Part shown: piece after piece, positions 36,236 to 45,408 of the stretch
How positions within the stretch are numbered: position 1 is the stretch's first letter
Layout: every line of letters starts with the position of its first letter
Source: Sinorhizobium americanum
GTDB taxonomy: Bacteria > Pseudomonadota > Alphaproteobacteria > Rhizobiales > Rhizobiaceae
Assembly: GCF_001651855.1 (NCBI RefSeq)
Contig: NZ_LNQC01000077.1
Coordinates: forward strand, 153,255 to 217,254
Reading direction: 5' to 3'
DNA: 64,000 bases
Made by a program: the position numbers and the translations under genes
Notes under the pieces: generated by a model
What the model was told of the DNA's origin: nothing
Seen by the model: the letters and a program-made list of their open reading frames with translations, nothing else
The model's database searches: none

Positions 36236-37441
36236 ATGCATATGACCCGACCGATATTGGCCGCCTCGCTGGCAACCGTGCTCCTTCTCGCCGGCTGCCA
36301 GAAAAGCGAAGAGCAGGCCGCGGCCCCGGCTTTCCCTCCGGCGGCGGTCGCCGTTTTCACAACCGCGGCGGAGCCTTTGCCGATCACCAACGAGCTGCCC
36401 GGCCGGATCACGCCGACGCGGATCGCCGAGGTTCGGCCGCGCGTTTCCGGCATCGTCGTCGAACGGGTGTTCGAGCAGGGCACGATGGTCGAGGAAGGCG
36501 ACGTGCTCTACCGGATCGATCCGGCGCCGTTCCAGGTCAAGGTCGACAGCGCCGAGGCGACGCTGAAGCGGGCAATCGCGGTGCGCGACCAGGCCAAGCA
36601 GACCGCCGACCGGCAGTCGCGGTTGAAGGAGGCACAGGTCGCGGCCGTTCAGCAATATGACGACGCGATCGCAACGCTCGCCCAGGCCGAGGCCGATATC
36701 GGCATTGCCGAGGCGGGCCTCGCCGAGGCGAAGCTCAACCTCCAATACGCCAATGTGACTGCGCCGATCAGCGGCCGCATCGGCCGGGCGCTGATCACCG
36801 AGGGTGCGCTGGTCAGCGCGAGCGACACGCAGAACCTCGCAACCATCCAGCAGCTCGATCCCGTCTATGCCGACTTCACCCAGTCGGCGACCGACCTCAT
36901 CCGGCTGCGTAAGGCGCTTCAGGACGGCCAGCTGATCAGCGGCAAGAACGAAGCGGAAGTGCAGTTGATCCTCGACGACGGCACGCCCTATGGCTTGAAG
37001 GGCCGGCTGCTGTTCTCCGAGGCGGCGGTCGACGCGACCACCGGTCAGGTGACGCTGCGCGGCGAGTTTCCCAATCCCAATAACGATCTGCTGCCGGGCA
37101 TGTATGTGCGCGTGCAGATCCAGCAGGGGCTGGAAAAGGACGCGATCACCGTTCCGCAGCAGGCGGTGCAGCGCAACAATGCGGGCCAGTCGCAGGTCTA
37201 TGTCGTTACCGCCGACAAGAAGGTCGAGTTCCGCAACGTCACGCTGGGACGGACCGTCGGCGAGCGCTGGCAGGTGACCGCCGGCCTCAAGGCCGGTGAA
37301 AAGGTGATCGTCGAAGGCTTCCAGAAGATCGGCCCCGGCGCTCCCGTCGAACCCACCGATTGGACCCAGGGCGCCAAGCCCGGTAACGAACAGCAGAGCG
37401 CGGCGGCCGCCGGCGACAAGTCCGCCACCGCAGTGAAGTGA
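36236..37441 (+). CDS. RND efflux periplasmic adaptor (membrane fusion protein)
   Basis: A 401-residue lipoprotein adaptor of the AcrA/MexA type. The signal sequence has lipobox LLLAGC (Cys near residue 22), so it is lipid-anchored in the inner membrane facing the periplasm. Lipoyl/barrel-sandwich halves (ITPTRIAEVRPRVSGIVVERVFEQG near 59-83 and NVTAPISGRIGRALITEG) flank an alpha-helical hairpin (about residues 105-165), followed by beta-barrel and membrane-proximal domains. The start is 36236 or the Met two codons later (36242). The pump gene follows after 10 bp. Confidence 0.92.
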   Translation: MHMTRPILAASLATVLLLAGCQKSEEQAAAPAFPPAAVAVFTTAAEPLPITNELPGRITPTRIAEVRPRVSGIVVERVFEQGTMVEEGDVLYRIDPAPFQVKVDSAEATLKRAIAVRDQAKQTADRQSRLKEAQVAAVQQYDDAIATLAQAEADIGIAEAGLAEAKLNLQYANVTAPISGRIGRALITEGALVSASDTQNLATIQQLDPVYADFTQSATDLIRLRKALQDGQLISGKNEAEVQLILDDGTPYGLKGRLLFSEAAVDATTGQVTLRGEFPNPNNDLLPGMYVRVQIQQGLEKDAITVPQQAVQRNNAGQSQVYVVTADKKVEFRNVTLGRTVGERWQVTAGLKAGEKVIVEGFQKIGPGAPVEPTDWTQGAKPGNEQQSAAAAGDKSATAVK

Positions 37442-37451
37442 GACCACATCT

Positions 37452-40400
37452 ATGCCCAGTTTTTTCATCGACAGGCCGATCTTTGCCTGGGTGGTGGCGA
37501 TCTTCATCATGGTCGCCGGCATCATTTCAATCCCGCTATTGCCCGTGTCGCAGTATCCGGATGTCGCGCCCCCGCAGATCTCGATCAACACCACCTATCC
37601 CGGGGCCTCGTCGCAGGACACCTATCAGAGCGTCACGCGGCTGATCGAGGATGAGCTGAACGGCGTCGAGGGCCTGCTTTACTTCGAATCGACCTCGAGC
37701 GCCTCGGGCTCCGTCGAGATCAACGCGACCTTCGAACCGGGCACCGACCCCAGCCAGGCCTCGGTCGACATCCAGAACCGGGTGCAACGCGTCGAGCCGC
37801 GGCTGCCTGATTCGGTGAAGCAGCAGGGCGTCCAGGTGGACGAGGCCGGCTCCGGCTTCCTGCTGATCATCTCGCTGACCTCGACCGACGGATCGATGGA
37901 CGCGATCGGCCTCGGCGACTATCTGAGCCGCAACGTCTTGAGCGAAATCCAGCGCGTCCAGGGCGTCGGCCGCGCCCAGATGTTCGCGACCGAGCGCTCG
38001 ATGCGCATCTGGCTCGATCCGGACAAGATGCTCGGCCTCAACCTGACCGCCGCCGACGTGACCGCGGCAATCCAGGCGCAGAACGCCCAGATCGCCTCGG
38101 GCTCGATCGGCGCCCAACCGAACCCAATCAGCCAGCAGATCAGCGCCCCCGTGGTGATCAAGGGCCAGCTTTCGTCGCCGGAGGAATTCGGCGCCATCGT
38201 GCTTCGGGCGAACGCCGACGGCTCCGCCGTCCGGCTGCGCGACGTCGCCCGCATCGAGATCGGCGGCGAGAGCTATTCCTTCTCGACCCGCCTCAACGGC
38301 AAGCCCTCGGCGGCCATCGCCGTGCAGCTCTCGCCGAGCGGCAATGCGATCTCGACCTCCGAGGCGATCAAGGCGCGGATGGACGAGCTCGCCGAGTTCT
38401 TCCCGCCGGGGCTCGAATATTCCATCCCCTACGACACCTCGCCCTTCGTCGCCGTCTCGATCCAGAAGGTGGTGGAGACGCTCGTCGAGGCCATGGTGCT
38501 CGTCTTCCTGGTGATGTTCCTGTTCCTGCAGAACATCCGCTACACGATCATTCCGACGCTGGTCGTGCCGGTCGCCCTTCTCGGCACCTGCGCGGTGATG
38601 CTGGCGATGGGCTTCTCGATCAATGTCTTGACCATGTTCGGCATGGTGCTGGCGATCGGCATCCTCGTCGACGATGCGATCATCGTCGTCGAAAACGTCG
38701 AGCGCATCATGTCGGAGGAAGGGCTGACGCCGAAGGAGGCGACCCGAAAGGCGATGAAGCAGATCACCGGCGCGGTCATCGGCATCACCCTGGTGCTCGC
38801 CTCGGTGTTCATTCCGATGGCCTTTTTCCCGGGCGCCGTCGGGGTGATCTATCGCCAGTTCTCGCTGACTATGGTCGTTTCGATCCTGTTCTCGGCATTC
38901 CTCGCCCTGTCGTTGACGCCGGCGCTCTGCGCCAGCTTCCTGAAACAGGTCCCGAAGGGCCATCATCACGCCAAGCGCGGCTTCTTCGGCTGGTTCAACC
39001 GCAGCTTCGACAGGACCTCGCGCGGTTATACCGGCATGGTCGGGCGCCTGGTGACGCGCACCGGCCGCTTCATGATCATCTACCTGGCGCTGCTCGGCGG
39101 CCTCGCCTGGGCATTCCTGCAGCTTCCCTCGTCCTTCCTGCCGGACGAAGACCAGGGCTTCGTCATCGTCATGATGCAGCTGCCGTCAGAAGCGACCGGA
39201 AACCGCACGACCGAGGTCATCGAACAGGCGGAGCATATCTTCGGCCAGGAGAAGGCGGTCGATACGATCGTCGCCATCAACGGCTTCTCCTTCTTCGGCA
39301 CCGGCCAGAACGCGGGGCTCGCCTTCGTGACGCTCAAGGATTGGAGCGAGCGCGACGCCAACAACGCCGCCCAGTCGATCGCCGGCCGCGCAACAATGGC
39401 GATGAGCCAGATCAAGGACGCGATCAGCTTCGCGCTGTCGCCGCCGGCGATCCAGGGCCTCGGTACCACCGGCGGCTTCTCCTTCCGCCTGCAGGACCGC
39501 GCCGGTCTCGGCGAAGCGGCGCTGGCCGAGGCACGCGACCAGCTTCTCGGCCTTGCCGCCCAGAGCAAGGTGGTGACGGGCGTTCGCTTCGAGGGCATGC
39601 CGGATGCGGCCCAGGTCAGCGTCAACATCGACCGCGAGAAGGCCAACACCTTCGGCGTGACCTTTGCCGATATCAACTCGACGATCTCGACCAATCTCGG
39701 CTCGTCCTATGTCAACGACTTCCCGAATGCCGGCCGCATGCAACGCGTGACGGTGCAGGCGGACGAGAACCAGCGCATGCAGACGGCCGATCTGCTGAAC
39801 CTCAATGTCCGCAATTCGAACGGCGGCATGGTGCCGCTCTCGGCCTTTGCCAATATCGAGTGGGTCAAGGCGCCGACGCAGACCGTCGGTTACAACGGCT
39901 ATCCGGCTGTCCGCATCAGCGGCAATGCCGCTCCGGGCTATTCCTCCGGTGATGCGATCGCCGAGATGGAGCGTCTGGTGGCCCAGCTTCCTGCCGGCTT
40001 CGGCTATGAATGGACCGGGCAATCGCTGCAGGAGATCCAGTCGGGCTCACAGGCACCCATGTTGATTGCGCTCTCCTGCCTGCTCGTCTTCCTGTGCCTG
40101 GCGGCGCTTTACGAGAGCTGGTCGATCCCCGTCTCGGTCATCATGGTCGTGCCGCTCGGCGTCATCGGCGCGGTGCTGGCGGTGATGATGCGCGACATGC
40201 CGAACGACGTCTACTTCAAGGTCGGCCTGATCGCGATCATTGGTCTTTCGGCGAAGAACGCCATCCTGATCATCGAGTTCGCCAAGGAGCTGCGCGAACA
40301 GGGCAAGCCGCTGATCGAGGCGACGCTGGAAGCCGTGCACCTGCGCTTCCGGCCGATCCTGATGACCTCGCTCGCCTTTACTCTCGGCGTCTTGCCGCTG

Positions 40401-40598
40401 GCGATCGCGACGGGCGCAAGCTCCGGCAGCCAGCGCGCCATCGGCACCGGCGTCATGGGGGGGATGATTTCGGCAACGGTGCTGGCGATCTTCTTCGTGC
40501 CGGTGTTCTTCGTGTTCGTCATGAAGATCTTCGGGTGGCGAAAAGCGAGGGGCACGGCACCTGGGGCCGCATCCGAGAGCGCTACGCCGGCCGAGTAA
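37452..40598 (+). CDS. RND multidrug efflux transporter, inner-membrane pump
   Basis: A 1048-residue AcrB/MexB-type antiporter exporting hydrophobic drugs, probably including plant phenolics. It begins MPSFFIDRPIFAWVVAIFIM and carries the usual 12 helices and two large periplasmic loops. The proton-relay pair DD is in GMVLAIGILVDDAIIVVENV (near residues 407-408) and its Lys partner is in GLSAKNAILIIEF (near 938). TYPGAS and VDIQNRV also match HAE1 pumps. No outer-membrane channel gene is present, so a TolC-like protein must come from elsewhere. It follows the adaptor by 10 bp and is followed 52 bp later by the repressor gene. Confidence 0.95.
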   Translation: MPSFFIDRPIFAWVVAIFIMVAGIISIPLLPVSQYPDVAPPQISINTTYPGASSQDTYQSVTRLIEDELNGVEGLLYFESTSSASGSVEINATFEPGTDPSQASVDIQNRVQRVEPRLPDSVKQQGVQVDEAGSGFLLIISLTSTDGSMDAIGLGDYLSRNVLSEIQRVQGVGRAQMFATERSMRIWLDPDKMLGLNLTAADVTAAIQAQNAQIASGSIGAQPNPISQQISAPVVIKGQLSSPEEFGAIVLRANADGSAVRLRDVARIEIGGESYSFSTRLNGKPSAAIAVQLSPSGNAISTSEAIKARMDELAEFFPPGLEYSIPYDTSPFVAVSIQKVVETLVEAMVLVFLVMFLFLQNIRYTIIPTLVVPVALLGTCAVMLAMGFSINVLTMFGMVLAIGILVDDAIIVVENVERIMSEEGLTPKEATRKAMKQITGAVIGITLVLASVFIPMAFFPGAVGVIYRQFSLTMVVSILFSAFLALSLTPALCASFLKQVPKGHHHAKRGFFGWFNRSFDRTSRGYTGMVGRLVTRTGRFMIIYLALLGGLAWAFLQLPSSFLPDEDQGFVIVMMQLPSEATGNRTTEVIEQAEHIFGQEKAVDTIVAINGFSFFGTGQNAGLAFVTLKDWSERDANNAAQSIAGRATMAMSQIKDAISFALSPPAIQGLGTTGGFSFRLQDRAGLGEAALAEARDQLLGLAAQSKVVTGVRFEGMPDAAQVSVNIDREKANTFGVTFADINSTISTNLGSSYVNDFPNAGRMQRVTVQADENQRMQTADLLNLNVRNSNGGMVPLSAFANIEWVKAPTQTVGYNGYPAVRISGNAAPGYSSGDAIAEMERLVAQLPAGFGYEWTGQSLQEIQSGSQAPMLIALSCLLVFLCLAALYESWSIPVSVIMVVPLGVIGAVLAVMMRDMPNDVYFKVGLIAIIGLSAKNAILIIEFAKELREQGKPLIEATLEAVHLRFRPILMTSLAFTLGVLPLAIATGASSGSQRAIGTGVMGGMISATVLAIFFVPVFFVFVMKIFGWRKARGTAPGAASESATPAE

Positions 40599-40650
40599 TG
40601 CGTATCAACGGCCCGCCCTCACCGGCGGGCCGTCCAGCAAGGAGAATGAC

Positions 40651-41283
40651 ATGCGCCGAACCAAGGCCGATGCCGAGGAAACCCGAAAGAAGATCCTGAG
40701 CGCCGCCGAGCGCGTTTTTTACAAGAAGGGTGTTTCGGGTACGACCCTCGACGAAGTTGCCAGCGAAGCCGGCGTGACGCGTGGCGCCATTTACTGGCAT
40801 TTCGCCAACAAGACCGATCTTTTCCTGGCGCTCTACGATGCGGTGCCTTTGCCGCAGGAAGACATGATTGCGCGTGAGATCGAGACCGAAGCCTCCGACA
40901 CGCTGGCCATCGTCGAAGCAGCCACCAGCGACTGGCTCGAAATGCTTGCCATCGACGAGCAGCGGCAGCGCATTCTCGCAATCATGCTCCGGTGCGACTA
41001 CGACAATGAAATGTCGGCCGTACTCGACCGCCAGAAGGAAATGAAGGAGCGCCACACCGCCATGCTCGAACTCGCCTTCGCCCGTGCGCTCGAGCGCGGG
41101 CAGTTGCGCGACAACTGGACGCCGACCTCCGCCGTCCGCACGTTGCACTGGATGATGACCGGCCTCTGCACGGAATGGCTGCTCTTCGGCCGCCGATTCG
41201 ATCTCGCAGCCGAGGGCCGCGACGCGCTGAGGCGCCTCTTCGACAGCTTCCGGCAGACGCTTCCCGCGCAGTCTGCTGCCTGA
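40651..41283 (+). CDS. TetR/AcrR family repressor of the RND pump
   Basis: A 210-residue regulator. The HTH domain is at residues 9-57 (TRKKILSAAERVFYKKGVSGTTLDEVA, GVTRGAIYWHFANKTDLFLAL), the classic AcrR/TtgR pattern, and the effector domain carries an AcrR-like C-terminal half (WMMTGLCTEWLLFGRRFDL). AAGGAGA sits 8 bp before the ATG. As the third gene after the adaptor and pump, it probably represses the operon through the palindrome at 36111-36134; drug binding would release it. Confidence 0.92.
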   Translation: MRRTKADAEETRKKILSAAERVFYKKGVSGTTLDEVASEAGVTRGAIYWHFANKTDLFLALYDAVPLPQEDMIAREIETEASDTLAIVEAATSDWLEMLAIDEQRQRILAIMLRCDYDNEMSAVLDRQKEMKERHTAMLELAFARALERGQLRDNWTPTSAVRTLHWMMTGLCTEWLLFGRRFDLAAEGRDALRRLFDSFRQTLPAQSAA

Positions 41284-41297
41284 AGCGAACAGAAACC

Positions 41298-41684
41298 TCA
41301 GGCCGTCAGCATGCTTACGGCGGCGCCAACGAGGTCCTGCTGGGTAGCCGGCTTATCGACCACCACCGCGCCGTCGCATTTCCGTTGCATCGCGTCGGGC
41401 AGAGCTTGTCCGCTATAGAACAGGAATGGGATGCCGCGTTCGGCCAGCAGATCGCTGACATTCTCGGTCGTCACATCACCGAGGCGGATATCGAGCACTG
41501 CGAGCGAGAGCGGCTCATTTCTGGCCGCATCCAAGGCCGCTTCGAGCGTCAGGCATGGCCCGACAATGTCGGCGCCGGCACCGCGAAAAGCCGCTTCCAT
41601 GTCGAGCGCAATCAGAAGCTCATCCTCGGCCACCAGAATTCTGGCGCCGGCAAGAGGCAGGTTCTGATCAGCGTTCCGCTCCAT
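41298..41684 (-). CDS. single-domain response regulator (receiver only)
   Basis: A 128-residue CheY-fold receiver with no output domain. The acidic pocket is in ARILVAEDELLIALDM (about residues 14-29), the phospho-acceptor Asp is in LAVLDIRLGDV (near residue 65), the Ser/Thr position is in FLFYSGQ and the conserved Lys is in VVDKPATQQDL (near 110). Its start overlaps the end of the large kinase gene by 17 bp, so it is the obvious partner, receiving phosphate from the HWE kinase and acting as a shuttle or sink. A FATGUY-type receiver is suggested but not proven. Confidence 0.9.
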   Translation of the reverse strand: MERNADQNLPLAGARILVAEDELLIALDMEAAFRGAGADIVGPCLTLEAALDAARNEPLSLAVLDIRLGDVTTENVSDLLAERGIPFLFYSGQALPDAMQRKCDGAVVVDKPATQQDLVGAAVSMLTA

Positions 41685-44600
41685 TGTGCGGGATCTCCGG
41701 GAGCTTGATCTCGATCTTACAGACGACGCCGTCTGGCCGAAACTCGCGGTGAACCGTCGCTCCGGGCAAGCCTTTTTCGATCAGCACGCCGCCAAAGCCC
41801 TGTTCGCCCGGCGGTTCGACCGGCGGACCACCGCGTTCCTCCCAAGTAACCGCCAGCCGCCGGTCATTGTTCCCCACTTTCCAGCGGAGGCTCACCTGCC
41901 CGTCTGCCGTGGCGAAAGCGCCATATTTCGCGGCATTGGTGGCAAGCTCGTGAAGGACGAGACCGAAGGGGGTGGCGAGATCCGGCGTCAGCATGACCGG
42001 CTCTCCCTCTATCTGCAGCCTGCGCCCGTCGGTGCCCGTGTAGGCTTCGAGCTGGCTGAGCGCCAGGGCGCCAAGCTCGGCGCCGTTCCATTCCGAATCG
42101 ACGAGAAGCTTGTGGGCGCTCGCCAAGGCATCGAGGCGCCCCTCGAATCGCTCGACGAAGTCATCGCTCGAGTGAGTGGTGCGCAACGTCTGCCGCGCCA
42201 CGGATTGAACGACGGCAAGCGTGTTCTTCACGCGGTGGCTGAGTTCGTTCAGCAGGAGCTGCCGGCGCCGCTCCCAGCGTTTGCGATCGGTGACGTCGCG
42301 GGTGCTTTCGAGGACAAGGCGTCGGTCGCCGAGCGGCAGGAGCTCGATCTGGCTCTCCACCGTCAGCACTTGCCCGTCCTTCGTCGTATGGTTCAGTTCG
42401 CCGCTCCAATGGCCCTTTTCAAGGAGGGTCCGCCGCAGGACTTCGAAGGATGAGCCCGGCACGACCGTCTTGAGCAGCTCTTCCTTTTGTTTCCCGACGA
42501 CCTCCTCGCGCGAATAGCCGTAAAGCTCCTCGCTGCCTCGATTCCACTGTTTGATGCCGTCGTCGAAATCCCACACGAAGATCGGCGAGCGTGAGAGCTC
42601 GACCAGCCGCATTTCCTGTTCGAGGCGCTGCTTGCTTTCTCGCGCCATCTCTTCGGCCTGGCGGCGCTGCGTAACGTCGACAAACGTCGCCACGACTCCA
42701 TCGATCTTGTCGTCTATGGTGCGGTACGGGCGCATCCGCACAAGATACCAGCCGTCGTTACGGCTCTTGACCTCCCGTTCTACCGGAGCAAGATCCTCCA
42801 ATACGGAGCGCGCGTCTTCCGCCAGGTTCTCGTATTCGAGGTTATGCGTGAAATCGGTGATCGGCCGTCCTTCGTCGTTCAGCGTCACGTTGAATATGTC
42901 CGTCAAACGCGGCGTGAAGCGCTTGATGCGAAGCGACGGGTTGAGGAAAAGTGTCGCGACATCGGTCGCGGCCATCAAATTCTGCAGATCGCTGTGCGCA
43001 CGGGACACGCTTTCAAGCTTCAGCTTGAGCTCGTTGTTGACCGTCTGCAGCTCTTCGTTGATCGACTGCAGTTCCTCCTTGCTCGTCTCGAGCTCTTCCG
43101 CCGTCGACCGATACTCTTCGTTCATCGACTGGAGCTCTTCGTTGGCGGCGCGCAGTTCCTCGTTGGCCGCTTCCGATTCCTCCCTGGTCGCGCGAAGCCG
43201 GTTCTGTGCGAGCTGCAGTTCCTCCTGCAATTGCCGGACCGCCTGATTGGTCGGCACGCGACCGTTCGACGACTCGACGGCGTCTTCGGAAGGGTCCAGC
43301 ACATCGCCTTCGATGAAGAGCACCAGGGCATGGCGCGTCGGGTCGGTTCCTTGAAGGACCGGCTTTACCTGGAGATAGACGCGATGAGGCTGTCCATCGA
43401 GGTGAGCGAGGATCGGCATGCTGAGCGTCGCTTCGTTGCGCTCGAAGGCGCGGTGCAGCGCCGCCCGGAGGTCGAAGCGAAATTCCTCGCGCACGAGGTC
43501 CGTCGCATCGGTGCTGACCGGTCCGCCGGATGGCTGCAGAAAGCGACCGGCGTTCTCGGAGAGGTGGACTGCCCGATGGCTTTCATCCACGACCATGCTT
43601 GGCGGGGCGATTTTTTCGAGCATCTGCCGGTGCAATGCTGCGTCGCTGACGCTGCCGGCCGCCGATGGCGGGCGTGCGACGACCCGTGTCCGCTCCACCC
43701 CGTGGTGCGGGCCGAGCAGCACAGGCAGCACCGGGCGGCGATCGCCGGTGCCCAGTACGGACCTGTAGATGCGCGCCTCGCGATCGATCGTGCGAAACAG
43801 TCCCGTAGGATGGTCGGCACTTTCCGACGACCCCAGGAAGAGGAAGCCTCCCGGGTTGAGCGCGTAGTGAAAAGTGCTGCAGGCCTGCTGCTGAAGCTGC
43901 CGATCGAGATAGATCAACAGGTTGCGACAGGAAATCATGTCTAGATGGGAGAAGGGTGGGTCTCGCAACAGGCTATGGCTGGCGAAAAGCACGACGTCGC
44001 GCAGCTCCCGGCGCACGCGATAGTGATCGCCTTCCCGCTGGAAGAACCGGCGCAATCTTTCCTCGCTGAGATCGCTTTCGACCGTTGATGGAAAACGCCC
44101 TTCGCGCGCGATCGCCAGAGCGCCCGCATCAAGATCGGAACCGAAAACCTGAATCTCCGGCGCGAGATCGCGACGCGCCGCTTCCTCGAGCAGGAGGATG
44201 CCGATCGTGTAGGTCTCCTCTCCCGTCGCGCAACCGGGGACCCAAACGCGGATGCTGTCGCCGGCTTCCTTCCCGTCGAACAGTTGCGGGATGACGTTCT
44301 CGGCCAGCGACTGGAACGCCGCCTGGTCACGGAAGAAGGTCGTAACCGAAATCAGGAAATCGCTGAAAAGCGCCTGCGCTTCTTCCGGATTCTCGCGCAT
44401 ATAGGCGTAATAGTCGGCAAGCGTTTCCTTCCTGGTGACCTGCGCCCGGCGGCCGATGCGGCGCAAGATCGTGGCCCGCTTGTATTGCGAGAAATCGTGA
44501 CCGGTCCTCACGCGCACATGCGCCAGAATGCGAGCCAGCAGATCTTCGTCGCCGGATCGGATCGGGTGAGAGGGAAGTGCATCGCGGCTCGCGAGCAACT

Positions 44601-45156
44601 CGATCAGGCGCTCGGAAAGCTCGGGGACGGGAAGCACGAAATCGGCCACTTCGGTCGCAATGGCATTGCGGGGCATCGAGGCATACTCGGCCTCGTTTGG
44701 GTCCTGCACCAGGACAATGCCGCCGGCCTCCTTGATGGCCTTGACGCCGATCGCGCCATCTGCACCTGCACCGGTGAGAATGACAGCAAAGCCGGTCCCA
44801 CTGTGTTCGGCAAGCGATCGAAAGAAAAAATCGATTGGAGCGCGAGCCGCGCGCGTCTCTTCGAACTCAAGCGCGGCAATCGTACCGTCGGCAATCTGCA
44901 GCCGCCGATTCGGCGCAATAACGTAGACGTGGTTGTCCTCGAGTTTCGCCGTGTCCTCGACCTGAGTCACCGGCATCCGGGTGCGCGATGCCAGGATATT
45001 GGCGAGCTCACTCCGGGCGCGCGGATCAAGATGGATGATGACCACGAAAGCCGCACCGGTATCGGGCGACATGTTGTCGAAGAAGGTCTGAAGGGCCTTG
45101 ACGCCTCCTGCAGAAGCTCCGATTCCAACAATCGGCGGATCCAATTTCTGGTCCAT
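41668..45156 (-). CDS. CheB-CheR-PAS hybrid sensor with HWE histidine kinase
   Basis: A 1162-residue cytoplasmic signalling protein. Domains in order: a CheB-type methylesterase at about residues 8-190 (GIGASAGGVKAL, IIHLDPRARSELA, LTGAGADGAIG); a CheR methyltransferase at about 205-470 (FFRD, VWVPGCATGEETYTIGILL, CRNLLIYLD); a long coiled coil at about 640-725 built of repeated EEL heptads; two PAS domains (about 725-845 and 860-980); and a C-terminal HWE kinase with H-box LSHRVKNTLAV (His near 974), N-box HELATNAAKYGA and the WEERGGPPV motif. No membrane segment is seen. Input may be a methylated protein partner. The receiver gene overlaps its end, and a second CheB lies divergently upstream. 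Confidence 0.93.
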   Translation of the reverse strand: MDQKLDPPIVGIGASAGGVKALQTFFDNMSPDTGAAFVVIIHLDPRARSELANILASRTRMPVTQVEDTAKLEDNHVYVIAPNRRLQIADGTIAALEFEETRAARAPIDFFFRSLAEHSGTGFAVILTGAGADGAIGVKAIKEAGGIVLVQDPNEAEYASMPRNAIATEVADFVLPVPELSERLIELLASRDALPSHPIRSGDEDLLARILAHVRVRTGHDFSQYKRATILRRIGRRAQVTRKETLADYYAYMRENPEEAQALFSDFLISVTTFFRDQAAFQSLAENVIPQLFDGKEAGDSIRVWVPGCATGEETYTIGILLLEEAARRDLAPEIQVFGSDLDAGALAIAREGRFPSTVESDLSEERLRRFFQREGDHYRVRRELRDVVLFASHSLLRDPPFSHLDMISCRNLLIYLDRQLQQQACSTFHYALNPGGFLFLGSSESADHPTGLFRTIDREARIYRSVLGTGDRRPVLPVLLGPHHGVERTRVVARPPSAAGSVSDAALHRQMLEKIAPPSMVVDESHRAVHLSENAGRFLQPSGGPVSTDATDLVREEFRFDLRAALHRAFERNEATLSMPILAHLDGQPHRVYLQVKPVLQGTDPTRHALVLFIEGDVLDPSEDAVESSNGRVPTNQAVRQLQEELQLAQNRLRATREESEAANEELRAANEELQSMNEEYRSTAEELETSKEELQSINEELQTVNNELKLKLESVSRAHSDLQNLMAATDVATLFLNPSLRIKRFTPRLTDIFNVTLNDEGRPITDFTHNLEYENLAEDARSVLEDLAPVEREVKSRNDGWYLVRMRPYRTIDDKIDGVVATFVDVTQRRQAEEMARESKQRLEQEMRLVELSRSPIFVWDFDDGIKQWNRGSEELYGYSREEVVGKQKEELLKTVVPGSSFEVLRRTLLEKGHWSGELNHTTKDGQVLTVESQIELLPLGDRRLVLESTRDVTDRKRWERRRQLLLNELSHRVKNTLAVVQSVARQTLRTTHSSDDFVERFEGRLDALASAHKLLVDSEWNGAELGALALSQLEAYTGTDGRRLQIEGEPVMLTPDLATPFGLVLHELATNAAKYGAFATADGQVSLRWKVGNNDRRLAVTWEERGGPPVEPPGEQGFGGVLIEKGLPGATVHREFRPDGVVCKIEIKLPEIPHNGAER

Positions 45157-45408
45157 GCTTAACCTCCCGGCAACATCGCCTGATCAGCCACGATCTCGGC
45201 TCGACGTGCCTTCCACTGCGGGATTCGAAATTGGCGCCATTCTACTTCGAACGGCGGCCCCAGCGTGATTTTTTATAGCAGCGGATGAAGGGACCCAACA
45301 AGGGTGCTGGGAAAATCTTCCCTTGCCTGCCGCGATGAAGGGCCGCCAATCCGACGCCACATCGAACCTATCCGCTCGTGGAACGTTGTAGGGAAAATGG
45401 AGCATGCC

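Noticed and set aside
36236-41283. A complete tripartite efflux operon including an outer-membrane channel
   Set aside because: Adaptor, pump and repressor are present, but there is no TolC/OprM-like gene in or near the operon.
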